Assembly (NCBI GenBank): GCA_018649725.1
Contig: JABIHH010000089.1
Coordinates: 1 to 53,604, forward strand
DNA from: Rhodospirillaceae bacterium
GTDB taxonomy: Bacteria > Pseudomonadota > Alphaproteobacteria > Rhodospirillales > UBA2165
Length of the DNA stretch: 53,604 nt
Reading direction: 5' to 3'
This document shows positions 16,393-25,556 of the stretch, piece after piece; positions within the stretch are counted from its first letter, which is position 1, and every line of letters begins with the position of its first letter. The notes below the pieces were generated by a model. It saw only the letters and a list, made by a program, of their open reading frames with translations, was not told where the DNA came from and searched no databases. Position numbers and translations under genes: made by a program.

Positions 16393-17520
16393 ATGGCCGT
16401 CGGACTCGGCAGTATTGCAGAAATAGTCAACATTCAGATGTCGAAGAACCAGGTCTCAGGTATGAGTTCGCTGGTGTCGATTACTGAGCGCCTTGTTGAG
16501 CGACTGAACGATCAAAGGGCTACTCAGGCTGTTGATTTTGATAGTAATGCTGATTACCGCCGTTCGCGCCGACAGGTTTTTAAACTTCAGGCCTTTAAAG
16601 ACAAAATTTCAGACAGTGTATCGGCCGCCACCAAAGCAAAGAATGCAGCGAGCTTTATTGAAGCCGATCTCGACAGCATGAAGACAAAACTGCAGACCAT
16701 TTTGGGCTCAACGTCGGATGATGACCGTGCCACCGCTGCGGCCGAATTTGATGAGCTGTATGGCGGCATCAATTCCCGGGCAGATGGTGCTAATCAGATC
16801 GTCAATCATCAAAATGTCAATTTGATCGGCAATACCAATGGGCCTGATTGGGACACCAAAGATTTGCATACGCCGACCAATCGTTCCGGCGGGTTCACAA
16901 CGATTGAGGGCGCCTATCTGGGTACAAAGCATGAGATTGTTGATGCAGATGGCTATGCCTGGCGCTTGGATAGTGGCGCGAATGTCTATAAGCAGTACTA
17001 CAATGACGGCACCGGCGTCGCCACAGGAACCGAGATATCAGCCACCGATATGGCCGTAACCAGCATGGACCACTCAGACGACAGCATCACTTTGAGCGAC
17101 GGTACAAACACAATTAGTGGTACGCTTAATCGAGGCGGCTTGGGCGTGTTGAGTTCCGACTATTACAGCAGTTTCGCCGACGACACCGCCGTCCAGGAAG
17201 CCATAGATGATATTGATGCGGCAATCATCTATTTTGACACGAACTCCACCCGCCTGACCGCGAACACCAGTTTGCTGCAAGGCAACTCTTACTTGATCAA
17301 GGAAGAAATTTCCCGTCTTGAAGGGGAGATTGCGGATATCGTAACCACTGAAATCCAAGCCAATGCAGCAAAGACCAAAGCCGCCAATGCTAAATTCACG
17401 CTTGCGATCAATAACATTAATCTGGTGTCGCAGAACAATCAGGGTCTCATTCAAAATATGATGGAACTCGCCTCACCGCAAGAAAGTGCCCAAGGTCTCT
17501 TTGGCACAATGGGATATTAG
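16393..17520 (+). CDS. Flagellin-like filament-type protein
   Basis: 375 residues from the ATG at 16393 with GGAGA five bases upstream. The N-terminal 130 residues and C-terminal 100 are helical and rich in Ala, Asn, Gln and Ser, while the middle (about 160-260) is a Gly/Thr/Asp-rich beta region. The layout matches flagellin D0/D1 helices around a variable domain. KAKNAASFIEADLDSMKTKL followed by AAAEFDELYGGINSRADGAN aligns by eye with the flagellin D1 pattern. The C-terminus ends in NLVSQNNQGLIQNMM rather than the classical LLR. No signal peptide is present, as expected for type III export. No other flagellar genes are nearby. It might be an unusual flagellin or another helical-rod surface protein. 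Confidence 0.55.
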   Translation: MAVGLGSIAEIVNIQMSKNQVSGMSSLVSITERLVERLNDQRATQAVDFDSNADYRRSRRQVFKLQAFKDKISDSVSAATKAKNAASFIEADLDSMKTKLQTILGSTSDDDRATAAAEFDELYGGINSRADGANQIVNHQNVNLIGNTNGPDWDTKDLHTPTNRSGGFTTIEGAYLGTKHEIVDADGYAWRLDSGANVYKQYYNDGTGVATGTEISATDMAVTSMDHSDDSITLSDGTNTISGTLNRGGLGVLSSDYYSSFADDTAVQEAIDDIDAAIIYFDTNSTRLTANTSLLQGNSYLIKEEISRLEGEIADIVTTEIQANAAKTKAANAKFTLAINNINLVSQNNQGLIQNMMELASPQESAQGLFGTMGY

Positions 17521-17545
17521 GCCGGGGATATGGGGCCGGCGCGGT

Positions 17546-18103
17546 TTAAGTTTCCTCGCCCTTAAGAAGTTCTTTTAAAATTTTTATATGTTGCCTGGCT
17601 CCTCGCATTTGGGGATGAATCGTGATGGCTTGCTCGAATGCCTTGAGAGCCGCCTGATGTCTGCCAAGCGCCGCGTTGATAAGGCCGAGCCCGGATAGCG
17701 CCCCAAAATGTCGCGGCTCAAGGCGCAGCGTTTGCGCAATATCTTTTACCGATGCCGGAAAATCCTGCATTAAATAGTAAACCGTCGCACGTTTGTTCCA
17801 GCCTCCGGCAAAATTCGGCTCCATCTCGACAACTTCGTTAAAGGCCCGAAGGGCGTGCTGCAACCTTCCGGTATTCATGGCTTGGATGCCCTGATGCAAT
17901 ATTAGTTGAACCGGCGAATTTTTATTTTCCAGCCAGATTTTCCAAATTTTATCCTCGACGGGTTTTGCTGCCAATCCATTGTCAAATTTCAAGAGACTGG
18001 CGAATAACTGGTTGAGGCGAGGATCATCCTGCCCCGCCGTGACCGGTGCGGAGAGGAGCAAAATAGTCACCATCAAAACCATCGTGCCGATATACTTCAT
18101 CAA
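17546..18103 (-). CDS. Secreted/periplasmic TPR-repeat protein
   Basis: 185 residues with an N-terminal signal peptide (MKYIGTMVLMVTILLLSAPVTAG). Two to three tetratricopeptide repeats follow: HALRAFNEVVEMEPNFAGGWNKRATVYYL, FPASVKDIAQTLRLEPRHFG, and QAALKAFEQAITIHPQ. TPRs bind protein partners, so a periplasmic scaffolding or assembly role is likely. It is leftward, 60 bases upstream of glcF but on the same strand after an independent start; no clear operon link to glcDEF, which reads toward it. Confidence 0.8.
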   Translation of the reverse strand: MMKYIGTMVLMVTILLLSAPVTAGQDDPRLNQLFASLLKFDNGLAAKPVEDKIWKIWLENKNSPVQLILHQGIQAMNTGRLQHALRAFNEVVEMEPNFAGGWNKRATVYYLMQDFPASVKDIAQTLRLEPRHFGALSGLGLINAALGRHQAALKAFEQAITIHPQMRGARQHIKILKELLKGEET

Positions 18104-18162
18104 TCTATTATGTCTGAAATACGAAGACTAAGGCCATCACTTTGATGTGACAAAATAACCTA

Positions 18163-19446
18163 TTAACTCTGGGGTTTTGGCCCGCCGGTTGCCCAGTCCA
18201 ATAACTCAACCGTATGAACAACCGGCAGCGTTGTGCCGCTCGCCAATTGCACCAAACAGCCGATATTGCCGGTCCCCAACATGCTGGCATCCGCAACACC
18301 TTCCAGTTTATTCAAGCGGCGCTCTTTCAATTGATCCGCCATGGCAGGCTGCAACAAATTATAGCTGCCTGCCGAGCCACAGCAAAAATGATGGCCCGGA
18401 ATCTCGGCGATCTCAAATCCAACCTCTTTCAGCTGATCGCGAGGCTGGCGGGTGATACCCTGGCCATGCATTAGAGAACAGGCATCATGGTAGACAATAT
18501 TAGGCAGCTCCGTTTTGTTGGCTTCTGGCAGATCAAGCTCGGCAATAACTTCCGTGACGTCTTTTGCCAAGTTGGAGATTTTTGCGGCCTTTTCGCTATA
18601 GAGCGGATCATCTTTTAACAGAAATCCGTAGTCTTTCACCTCAGTGCCACAGCCCGCCGCATTAATAACAATGGCATCGAGGCCAGTATTATCAATCTCC
18701 TGCATCCAGGCATCAATGTTCGCTTTGGCAAAGACACGGGCAGCTTCGTCTTTGCCGAGATGGTGCGACAAAGCACCGCAACAGCCCAGGCCACCGGCGA
18801 TTACAACTTCTACGCCGGCACGAGTTAAAAGCCGGATTGTCGCTTCATTGATCGATGGCCTGAGAATTTTCTGCGCACAACCGGGCAACAGAGCGATGCG
18901 CTTTTTGGCCTCACCTGCTGCCGGAAAGACCTGTGCTCCCTCGGGCAAAACCGCCGGCGGCAACGAAGATGGGGCCATATTTATTATGCCGGCAAGCTTC
19001 GATCCCAAAAGCGAAGCAAAGGGTTTGGCCAATCTAGCAAGACTGAGAGCCAGCTTAAACCGCCCGGCATAGGGCAAAATGCCAGCCAACACATTGCGTA
19101 GCAGCCGATCAAACCAGGGGCGCTGATAATTGTCTTCAACAAAGCTGCGGGCATGATCAATATAATGCTGATAGTGAACACCGGACGGACACGCCGTCAT
19201 GCAGGCCAGGCACGACAGACAGCGATCCACGTGATTGACAATTTCCGGCTCCGGCGCACCGCCTTGCTCCAACATGTCTTTGATCAAATAAATGCGGCCA
19301 CGCGGGCTATCGCGCTCATCGCCCAGCACCGAATAAGTCGGACAAGCCGAAAGACAGAAACCGCAATGAACGCACTTTCTAAGGTTTTCCTCCATCATCT
19401 GGATGAGAGGATTGGCGCGCTGATCTGCTGTGAATTCAGTTTTCAT
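18163..19446 (-). CDS. glcF: Glycolate oxidase iron-sulfur subunit GlcF
   Basis: 427 residues. Two ferredoxin-type 4Fe-4S sites are present near the N-terminus: C25, C28, C31, C35 (CVHCGFCLSACP) and C76, C79, C82, C86 (CLSCLACMTACP). Two CCG-type domains follow, with LLPGCAQK, GGLGCCGALSHHLG and HHFCCGSAGSYN. It passes electrons from the flavin subunits to the respiratory chain. It is the last gene of the glcD-glcE-glcF operon; its ATG overlaps the glcE stop (ATGA), indicating coupling. Confidence 0.95.
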   Translation of the reverse strand: MKTEFTADQRANPLIQMMEENLRKCVHCGFCLSACPTYSVLGDERDSPRGRIYLIKDMLEQGGAPEPEIVNHVDRCLSCLACMTACPSGVHYQHYIDHARSFVEDNYQRPWFDRLLRNVLAGILPYAGRFKLALSLARLAKPFASLLGSKLAGIINMAPSSLPPAVLPEGAQVFPAAGEAKKRIALLPGCAQKILRPSINEATIRLLTRAGVEVVIAGGLGCCGALSHHLGKDEAARVFAKANIDAWMQEIDNTGLDAIVINAAGCGTEVKDYGFLLKDDPLYSEKAAKISNLAKDVTEVIAELDLPEANKTELPNIVYHDACSLMHGQGITRQPRDQLKEVGFEIAEIPGHHFCCGSAGSYNLLQPAMADQLKERRLNKLEGVADASMLGTGNIGCLVQLASGTTLPVVHTVELLDWATGGPKPQS

Positions 19447-20669
19447 ATGCCCTCATACATGCGGCCGGGATTAAGCACGCCGTCGGGATCAAAATTATCT
19501 TTGAGCGTTTTAGACAGACGTCTCAGCTCGGCTGACTGAGGTTGAAAGACGTCGTTCAGGAGGCGCCTTTCCGGGCTGGCCCGCAGCAACGTTGCATGGC
19601 CGCCAGGCATAGCGATGGCATCTCGTGCAAGTGCCCCCACTTGCTCAAGACCGCTCGCTGCCGCCAACCATATCAATCCGCCGCCCCAATCAAAATAGGC
19701 ATCGCACTCAAATTGACTTTTGAGACCTTCAACCAGCTTCGCTCCGTCTGCTGGGGGCACAGAAAGTCGCCAAATTTGATCACCGGGATTATTTAAGAGC
19801 GGCGATACATCACGTATTTCCTGCCACAAGCTCGCTGAATTGTGCCCGTGAAGCTCTTCGACCTCACCCCTATCCTGCCATAAAGCCCGAACGCCCTGGC
19901 AGCGCACTTCGACGGAGGGGGCCGGGCCTTGCAACCTAATCGCCGTCACCGACCGGCCCGATGAGGCGACATAGGAAACGCTGGATTTGGCCGCGATATC
20001 GGCCGGTAAATGCGCCGCACTATTCGCTTCAAAGGGTCCTTGTAGAACATCTGACAAGGCCTGGATCGCAGATTCATCATCCAAGCCAAAAACCAAAACC
20101 GTTCGGGTTTTCTCAGGAGCCGGCAACACTTTAATGGTCACAGTTGTCATTGCTGCCAAAGTGCCGAACGAGCCCGCCAGAAGTTTCGAGAGATCAAAGC
20201 CGGTTACATTTTTGACCACGCGCCCGCCTGATTTGAACTCCTCACCTCGCCCACTGATTGCCGCAAATCCCAAGAAGTGATCCCTGGCGGCACCGGCCTG
20301 CAAGCGGCGCGGACCCGATAAATTGGCCGCAATCACGCCGCCCAATGTGCCCAGACCAGCCTCACCGCCAAAGAGCGGTGAAAAATCCGGCGGCTCAAAA
20401 GCCAGTTGCTGATGATGTTCTGCCAAGGCCTGGTGAATATCTGTCATGGATGTGCCCGCTGCCGCAGATAAAACCAGCTCTTCCGGCTCATAGAGAGAAA
20501 TACCCGACAGGCCAGACAGATCCATCACACCTGCCGCGCCAATAGGCCGACCCCAGCCGCGCTTCGAGCCGGCACCAATGATTTCCAGAGTTTGTTTGTC
20601 TTCCTGGGCGGCACGAATGATATCGCGCACATCGTCGCTTGACTGAGGCTTAAAGTGTTCGCTCATCAT
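19443..20669 (-). CDS. glcE: Glycolate oxidase FAD-binding subunit GlcE
   Basis: 408 residues of the FAD-linked oxidase (PCMH) family. An N-terminal LEIIGAGSKRGWGRP and GLGTLGGVIAANLSGPRR form the FAD pyrophosphate site; VVKNVTGFDLSKLLAGSFGTLA is typical of GlcE. The C-terminus ends DNFDPDGVLNPGRMYEG as in the family. The start is one of two consecutive ATG codons (20669 or 20666). It is six bases downstream of glcD and coupled to glcF. Together with GlcD and GlcF it oxidises glycolate to glyoxylate at the membrane. Confidence 0.94.
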   Translation of the reverse strand: MMSEHFKPQSSDDVRDIIRAAQEDKQTLEIIGAGSKRGWGRPIGAAGVMDLSGLSGISLYEPEELVLSAAAGTSMTDIHQALAEHHQQLAFEPPDFSPLFGGEAGLGTLGGVIAANLSGPRRLQAGAARDHFLGFAAISGRGEEFKSGGRVVKNVTGFDLSKLLAGSFGTLAAMTTVTIKVLPAPEKTRTVLVFGLDDESAIQALSDVLQGPFEANSAAHLPADIAAKSSVSYVASSGRSVTAIRLQGPAPSVEVRCQGVRALWQDRGEVEELHGHNSASLWQEIRDVSPLLNNPGDQIWRLSVPPADGAKLVEGLKSQFECDAYFDWGGGLIWLAAASGLEQVGALARDAIAMPGGHATLLRASPERRLLNDVFQPQSAELRRLSKTLKDNFDPDGVLNPGRMYEGI

Positions 20670-20675
20670 CTAACC

Positions 20676-22175
20676 TCAAAACCTCGGGATATCTGGAAAG
20701 CGTGTATGGCCATGGTGGACATGCACACGGCCGAGCTCGGCACAGCGGTGGAGCGTTGGAAACACTTTGCCGGGATTGAGCAGACCGTCCGGATCAAAGG
20801 CGCATTTGACGCGCTGCTGTTGGTTGAGATCTTCTTCGGTAAACATCGTGCCCATAAGATCGCGTTTTTCGACGCCAACGCCATGCTCACCGGTTAAGAC
20901 ACCGCCGACCTCAACACACAGTGTTAAAATTTCAGAACCGAAATCCTCGGCACGCTCGAGCTCTCCGGGCACGTTTGAATCATACATGATCAACGGATGC
21001 AGATTGCCATCACCGGCGTGGAAAACATTGGCGACGCGGAGGCCATATTTCTTCGACATCTCATCCATACGTTTGAGCACTTCCGGCAGGCGCGCCCGTG
21101 GGATCGTACCATCCATGCAATAGTAATCTGGTGTGATGCGGCCAATTGCCGAAAATGCAGCCTTACGCCCGGCCCAAAAGGTCTCGCGCTCAGTCTCATT
21201 TTCGCTGACCCGAAAATAATCTGCGCCCAATCCCTTGGCGATTTCCTGAACCCGCTCAATTAAATGGTCGACCTCAACTTCGGGTCCATCCAACTCAACA
21301 ATCAACAAAGCTTCAGCATCAAGCGGATAATTTGCATGAACATATTCCTCGGTCGCATGAATGGCGGGCTTATCCATCATCTCCATACCCCCTGGAATAA
21401 TCCCGGCCCCGATAATGGCCGCGACGCAATCACCAGCAACTACAGTGTTGTCAAAACCGATGAGCATGGCTCTGGCGGTATCAGGTTTTTTCAAGATGCG
21501 CACTGTCACTTCGGTGATGATGCCTAGTAAGCCTTCCGAGCCTGTGACCAACCCAAGAAGATCATACCCTTCGGCATCGAGATGTTTGCCGCCGAGCCGG
21601 ATGATGTCGCCATTGATCAGCACCATCTCGACGCCCAAAACATTATTGGTGGTGAGGCCATATTTTAAGCAATGCACGCCCCCGGAGTTTTCCGCGATAT
21701 TGCCACCGATCGAACACGCAATCTGACTGGAGGGATCCGGCGCATAATAAAAGCCCTGATCGGCAACTTCTTCGCTGATGGCGAGATTGGTGACGCCCGG
21801 TTGGGTAACAACGGCCCGGTTGGCATAATCGATTTCCAAAACCCGATTGAACTTTCCGAGCCCCAGCATCACCGCATCGGCGAGCGGCAGCGCACCACCC
21901 GAAAGCGAGGTGCCTGAGCCTCGGGCAACCACTTTAACGCCGGCCGCGTCACAATATTTAAGTATCTCTGAGACTTGCGCTGTCGTTTCCGGCAAGACCA
22001 CCACCATCGGCAATTGCCGATAGGCGGACAGGCCATCGCATTCATAAGCCCGAAGGCCTTCTGGATCGGTGACGACCAGATCACCAAACGGGCCAGCGGG
22101 CACGATCTGTTTCAGCCGTTCAATGATCTCGGGCCGGCGGGCAATAATATCGGCATCTGGCTTTGGCATATGCAT
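20676..22175 (-). CDS. glcD: Glycolate oxidase catalytic FAD subunit GlcD
   Basis: 499 residues of the FAD-linked oxidase family. VVARGSGTSLSGGALPL and QIACSIGGNIAENSGGVHCLKYG bind FAD; EHGVGVEKRDLMG and DPDGLLNPGKVFP are the C-terminal marks. FHAGDGNLHP contributes His residues of the active site. It is the first gene of the glc operon. No glcC-type regulator is adjacent. Glycolate oxidation suits a heterotroph that uses phytoplankton exudates or detoxifies phosphoglycolate products. Confidence 0.95.
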   Translation of the reverse strand: MHMPKPDADIIARRPEIIERLKQIVPAGPFGDLVVTDPEGLRAYECDGLSAYRQLPMVVVLPETTAQVSEILKYCDAAGVKVVARGSGTSLSGGALPLADAVMLGLGKFNRVLEIDYANRAVVTQPGVTNLAISEEVADQGFYYAPDPSSQIACSIGGNIAENSGGVHCLKYGLTTNNVLGVEMVLINGDIIRLGGKHLDAEGYDLLGLVTGSEGLLGIITEVTVRILKKPDTARAMLIGFDNTVVAGDCVAAIIGAGIIPGGMEMMDKPAIHATEEYVHANYPLDAEALLIVELDGPEVEVDHLIERVQEIAKGLGADYFRVSENETERETFWAGRKAAFSAIGRITPDYYCMDGTIPRARLPEVLKRMDEMSKKYGLRVANVFHAGDGNLHPLIMYDSNVPGELERAEDFGSEILTLCVEVGGVLTGEHGVGVEKRDLMGTMFTEEDLNQQQRVKCAFDPDGLLNPGKVFPTLHRCAELGRVHVHHGHTRFPDIPRF

Positions 22176-22230
22176 GCGCGAGTTCTCTCAATAATTCACT
22201 GGGAGATAGAATAGAGAAATGTCATGTCCA

Positions 22231-22262
22231 GAAAAAGCAAAACCGCACTCAAAGGTGCGGTT
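22231..22262 (-). terminator. Rho-independent terminator after rpmJ
   Basis: On the leftward strand AACCGCAC and GTGCGGTT form a perfect eight-pair stem with a six-base loop, followed by TTGCTTTTTC. It lies 50 bases beyond the rpmJ stop and before the start of glcD, so it ends the rpmJ transcript. Confidence 0.85.
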
Positions 22263-22312
22263 CCACAAACAAAGTCGATCGAAAGGTCGGTCGGGAAGAC
22301 TAACCCAGATCT

Positions 22313-22438
22313 TTAGCCCTGACGCGCTTTAAAGCGGGGATTCTGTTTGTTGATCACATACAGACGACCGCGACGCCGCACGACACGACAATTTTTGTCT
22401 CTTGCTTTCGCAGATTTAAGCGAGCTACGCACTTTCAT
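22313..22438 (-). CDS. rpmJ: 50S ribosomal protein L36 (bL36)
   Basis: A 41-residue basic protein, too short for most gene callers. It starts at the ATG at 22438 with GAGGA upstream. The sequence [24 protein letters not shown] and ending RFKARQG is the longer, zinc-less type found in Alphaproteobacteria (one Cys only, at CRVV). It sits alone with its own terminator, not in the spc operon, as is usual for this paralogue. Confidence 0.96.
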   Translation of the reverse strand: MKVRSSLKSAKARDKNCRVVRRRGRLYVINKQNPRFKARQG

Positions 22439-22596
22439 TTTGTCGTCCTCTTTATAGTACAAAGCCGCCTCACGTGGCGGCGGAAGAAGCGGGAAAATAA
22501 GGGGCAGAGACCTCTCTGTCAACGCCAACATTTGCATTTTCGGTGCTTTTTTAGACTATTTTAGGAATTTTAGCCGTTTATAGAGTGTTTTTGGGC

Positions 22597-23607
22597 TCAA
22601 TCCTTAATGGCATGGTAGCGATAGACCTTAAGTCCACCGCTATCCAGTGCGGCAACACGGTACAGCCAATATTCGCATTCTTTAATCAAAGCCGTGGCAA
22701 ATTCCGGGTTCAGCTCTTTTTTTGTCAGACCCGACAACAGTTTTAGCCAGCCGGTTAGAACCATCGAGCGATAATTCTTGGTGAAGTCTTCGGCAATGCG
22801 AACATCCAGCCCAGCATCTTTGATCGTATCGTAGGTCCGCCTCGCCGTCCAAAGCTTCGGTTTTTCGGGCTCAAAATTAAACCAATTAATCATTGCCGGA
22901 GTGGGCGGATCACCACCCGGCAAGACATAATCCACCATTATGAAATGTCCGTTAGCGCGCAAGGCACTGGCCGCGCTCTGAATAACAACCTCCTTGTCTT
23001 CGATGGCTGTCAGAAATTCATAAAGCATCGCCACGTTAAAGCCGTTCGCTTTGAACTTTGGGGCATCCGGTCGGAACTTGGATATGGCCGCTTTTTTTGT
23101 CGTCCCGGCCATTTGGTTACGTATTTTTGCCTGATCCAGAAGTTTCTCTTCCGCCTCATAGCCCGTTATCCAAATTCCGGTTTGGTCCACCATCGCCCGG
23201 CTGGTACCGCCAAGCCCAGCCCCTAGTTGAAGCAGGCTATTGGATTCATCGACATCTAACAGTCTTAAGGCACTGATCGCATATTCTGAATTAAATGGAT
23301 TTAAGCAACCATCTCCCCACAGACGCTCACATATTTCCAGCCTCATATCTGACCAGGTTTCTTGGGGCTCATGTGATGGGGTGGAAACACCTTGGGTCGG
23401 AGATTTTGTCGACGTCGCAGCTTCTGATGAGGCAGCCTCTTTCGACCGACGGAAAAGTAGACGGAAAATGAAAATCGGGGGATAAAACAAAATCGTTAAA
23501 ACTTGTCTTATTAGTCCAAACTTTTCAGCATTATTTTCGATTGCCGCCGTTCCAACCATCTCTATCCATAGGCTCCCAATCAGAGAAAGGGAGCTCAAAT
23601 CCTTCAA
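22597..23607 (-). CDS. Class I SAM-dependent methyltransferase with N-terminal hydrophobic anchor
   Basis: 336 residues. A hydrophobic stretch (TILFYPPIFIFRLLF, about residues 37-51) is followed by a Ser/Thr/Pro-rich linker (54-85) and then a methyltransferase domain. The SAM motif region is LLQLGAGLGGTSRAM, followed by ITGYEAEEKLLDQA and GHFIMVDYVLPGG. The hydrophobic segment is followed by RLLFRRSK, which suggests membrane association with the catalytic domain in the cytoplasm. The substrate is unknown. It has its own upstream region and no obvious operon partner. Confidence 0.72.
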   Translation of the reverse strand: MKDLSSLSLIGSLWIEMVGTAAIENNAEKFGLIRQVLTILFYPPIFIFRLLFRRSKEAASSEAATSTKSPTQGVSTPSHEPQETWSDMRLEICERLWGDGCLNPFNSEYAISALRLLDVDESNSLLQLGAGLGGTSRAMVDQTGIWITGYEAEEKLLDQAKIRNQMAGTTKKAAISKFRPDAPKFKANGFNVAMLYEFLTAIEDKEVVIQSAASALRANGHFIMVDYVLPGGDPPTPAMINWFNFEPEKPKLWTARRTYDTIKDAGLDVRIAEDFTKNYRSMVLTGWLKLLSGLTKKELNPEFATALIKECEYWLYRVAALDSGGLKVYRYHAIKD

Positions 23608-23697
23608 TTGCCAATTTTGACCACCACGTTATTGTAAATGGCAATTAGATTTTGAAATTTAAAGGGAAGTTTCTGGCAATTTGATGGAGAATTGAGA

Positions 23698-23952
23698 TTA
23701 ATTCACCAATCGATGCAGCCAACTAACGAAATCTTTAGAGAACCAAGTTAGCGCATAAAGGCCGATCGCAAAAATTCCAAACCAGAAGACGGCCATTTTT
23801 GCCATCCTGATACGTTTTTTTCGTTTGCGCTCAGCTTCGAGCTTTTGCTGATGCTCGCGGCGTTTTTTAATCCGCGCATCACGCCCCTCAGCTTCATCTT
23901 TTAGCTGATCGAGATTTTCTTTTTGGCGTTTTTTATCGTCTGTACTAGCCAC
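23698..23952 (-). CDS. Small tail-anchored membrane protein, hypothetical
   Basis: 84 residues with a probable GTG start at 23952 (GGAG lies upstream). The first 50 residues are a highly charged helix rich in Lys, Arg and Glu (KKRQKENLDQLKDEAEGRDA and so on), and a single hydrophobic helix follows (MAVFWFGIFAIGLYALTWF), then a short tail. This is the form of a single-pass inner-membrane protein with a cytoplasmic coiled coil. No family is recognised. Confidence 0.55.
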   Translation of the reverse strand: MASTDDKKRQKENLDQLKDEAEGRDARIKKRREHQQKLEAERKRKKRIRMAKMAVFWFGIFAIGLYALTWFSKDFVSWLHRLVN

Positions 23953-24341
23953 TATTCGGCTCCAAATAATAAAGCATCACCCGCAGCGGGGCACTCTTCA
24001 TAGTCAGATCAATACCGACTATTTATGAACAAAAGATTATGATCGCGAGAGTATATCAGCGCCCCAGGGCGGTCAATCGCCCGACTTCATCACAAGTTGT
24101 TGATTTATAACGTTTTTTCAGTTGAAATTACGGTGTACCATGCAACCAAATCAATCAAATTAAGGGCTTCCTAATACTGAAAAAGAGACATTAACCTGAC
24201 TTCTAAGTAGGACCGTCATCGTCCAATTTGAAGTTCTTGTAATCCATTAATTCCGTAAATCGGCCAACGGACAGCGAGGATGAAATTAATAAATTTTATC
24301 AAAAAAAGCGCCAAAACCGGCTGGAGATTCTGAACAAAAGA
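23953..24341. other. Intergenic stretch of about 390 bases with no gene recognised
   Basis: No convincing reading frame is seen on either strand. A small GC hairpin (GGGCG/CGCCC at 24067-24082) lacks a U-run. The stretch is AT-rich in the second half. It may hold promoters or a small RNA, but nothing can be supported. Confidence 0.5.
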
Positions 24342-24416
24342 TGGTGGGCGTGGTAGGGATTGAACCTACGACCCCCTCGATGTCACCGAGGTGCTCTCCC
24401 GCTGAGCTACACGCCC
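24342..24416 (-). tRNA. tRNA-Val (anticodon GAC)
   Basis: Read leftward, the acceptor stem GGGCGTG pairs with CACGCCC. The D arm is GCTC/GAGC, the anticodon stem CCTCG/CGAGG with loop GTGACAT (anticodon GAC), and the T arm GTAGG-TTCAATC-CCTAC. The discriminator A is followed by an encoded CCA (24342-24344). Confidence 0.97.
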
Positions 24417-24550
24417 ATCTTTGTTGAGAAAGGGTTTTATATTGATTTTTTAAGAATGTGCAAGCATCGGATGACAATCGTCCTTTGTTCCACTACTGTC
24501 GAAAAATCACTTTTGACCCCCGCAGACACTAGGGGACACGAGGAGGCCCT

Positions 24551-25462
24551 TTGGACCAGCACGCGCATAAAATTGCCCCGGCAATTGTCCGAGATGAATT
24601 GGCGGATGATAAGCCGATCACCGCCTTTGATGTCCAGCGTCCGTTTGAGCAGACAGTTCCATTTGTTTTTGCCTCCCCTCATAGCGGCACAAACTATACC
24701 GCAGAATTTATCGACGAATCGCGGCTCGACCCGGTCGCGCTCAGACGGTCGGAAGATAGCTTTATCGATGAACTTTATGAAGACGTGCCAAAGTGCGGGG
24801 CGCCACTGTTAAAGGCGTTGTTCCCGCGGGCTTATGTCGATCCGAACCGGGAAGCCTATGAGCTTGACCCCAGAATGTTTCAGGAAGTCCTGCCCAAATA
24901 TGTAAACACCAGCAGCCCACGCGTCTTCGCCGGGCTCGGCACGGTGCCCCGCGTGGTGACCAATGGTGATGAGATTTACGCCGGTAAAATTACTTTCGCC
25001 GAAGCCAAGCAACGCATTGAAGAGTGTTATTTTCCCTATCATGCCATGCTCAGGAACCTAATCGATGAGACCAAGCAACGCTTCGGCAAATGCATTTTGA
25101 TCGATTGCCACTCAATGCCCTCAATTGGAGGCCCGATGGATGACGATAAAGGTAATCAGCGCGTCGATATCGTGCTTGGCAACAAACACGGTGAGGCCTG
25201 TGCCCCGGACATTATTAATTTTGTCGAAGAACATTTAAAAGGTCTCGGTATGATCGTGCGCCGCAATCACCCCTATGCGGGCGGCTATACAACGCGTCAT
25301 TATGGCGCGCCGGAAACCGGCGTTCATGCGCTCCAGATCGAGGTGAACCGCGCAATCTACATGGATGAGGAAACCATCACCAAAAAGTCTAATTTTGCTG
25401 ACCTCAAAGGTAAGTTTTCGAGCCTCCTTCGCGCCCTCGAAAACGCTGAATTCACCTTCTAA
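24551..25462 (+). CDS. N-formylglutamate amidohydrolase family protein (second copy)
   Basis: 303 residues with a TTG start at 24551, supported by AGGAGG at 24541-24546. Motifs are FASPHSGTNY near residue 40, SFIDELYEDVP, FPRAYVDPNREAYELDP, LIDCHSMPS (catalytic/metal His), and ALQIEVNRAIYMDE at the end, all of the HutG-like family. It is longer than, and clearly distinct from, the paralogue at 14343. Its substrate is presumably an N-formyl or N-acyl amino acid. It stands between tRNA-Val and a lytic transglycosylase gene without hut neighbours. Confidence 0.83.
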   Translation: MDQHAHKIAPAIVRDELADDKPITAFDVQRPFEQTVPFVFASPHSGTNYTAEFIDESRLDPVALRRSEDSFIDELYEDVPKCGAPLLKALFPRAYVDPNREAYELDPRMFQEVLPKYVNTSSPRVFAGLGTVPRVVTNGDEIYAGKITFAEAKQRIEECYFPYHAMLRNLIDETKQRFGKCILIDCHSMPSIGGPMDDDKGNQRVDIVLGNKHGEACAPDIINFVEEHLKGLGMIVRRNHPYAGGYTTRHYGAPETGVHALQIEVNRAIYMDEETITKKSNFADLKGKFSSLLRALENAEFTF

Positions 25463-25556
25463 ACCCACTCTTTTTCACCAAATTGGCACATTTGTTGCTG
25501 TTATTTAAGCAAGGCCGACAAACGGCCAACAAAATTTGTGGTGAATAGGTGTGAAA

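Noticed and set aside
17521..17540. GCCGG/CCGGC hairpin after the flagellin-like gene
   Set aside because: Ten-base loop and no proper U-run; might be chance.
24067..24082. GGGCG/CGCCC hairpin as a terminator
   Set aside because: Short stem and no U-run on either strand.
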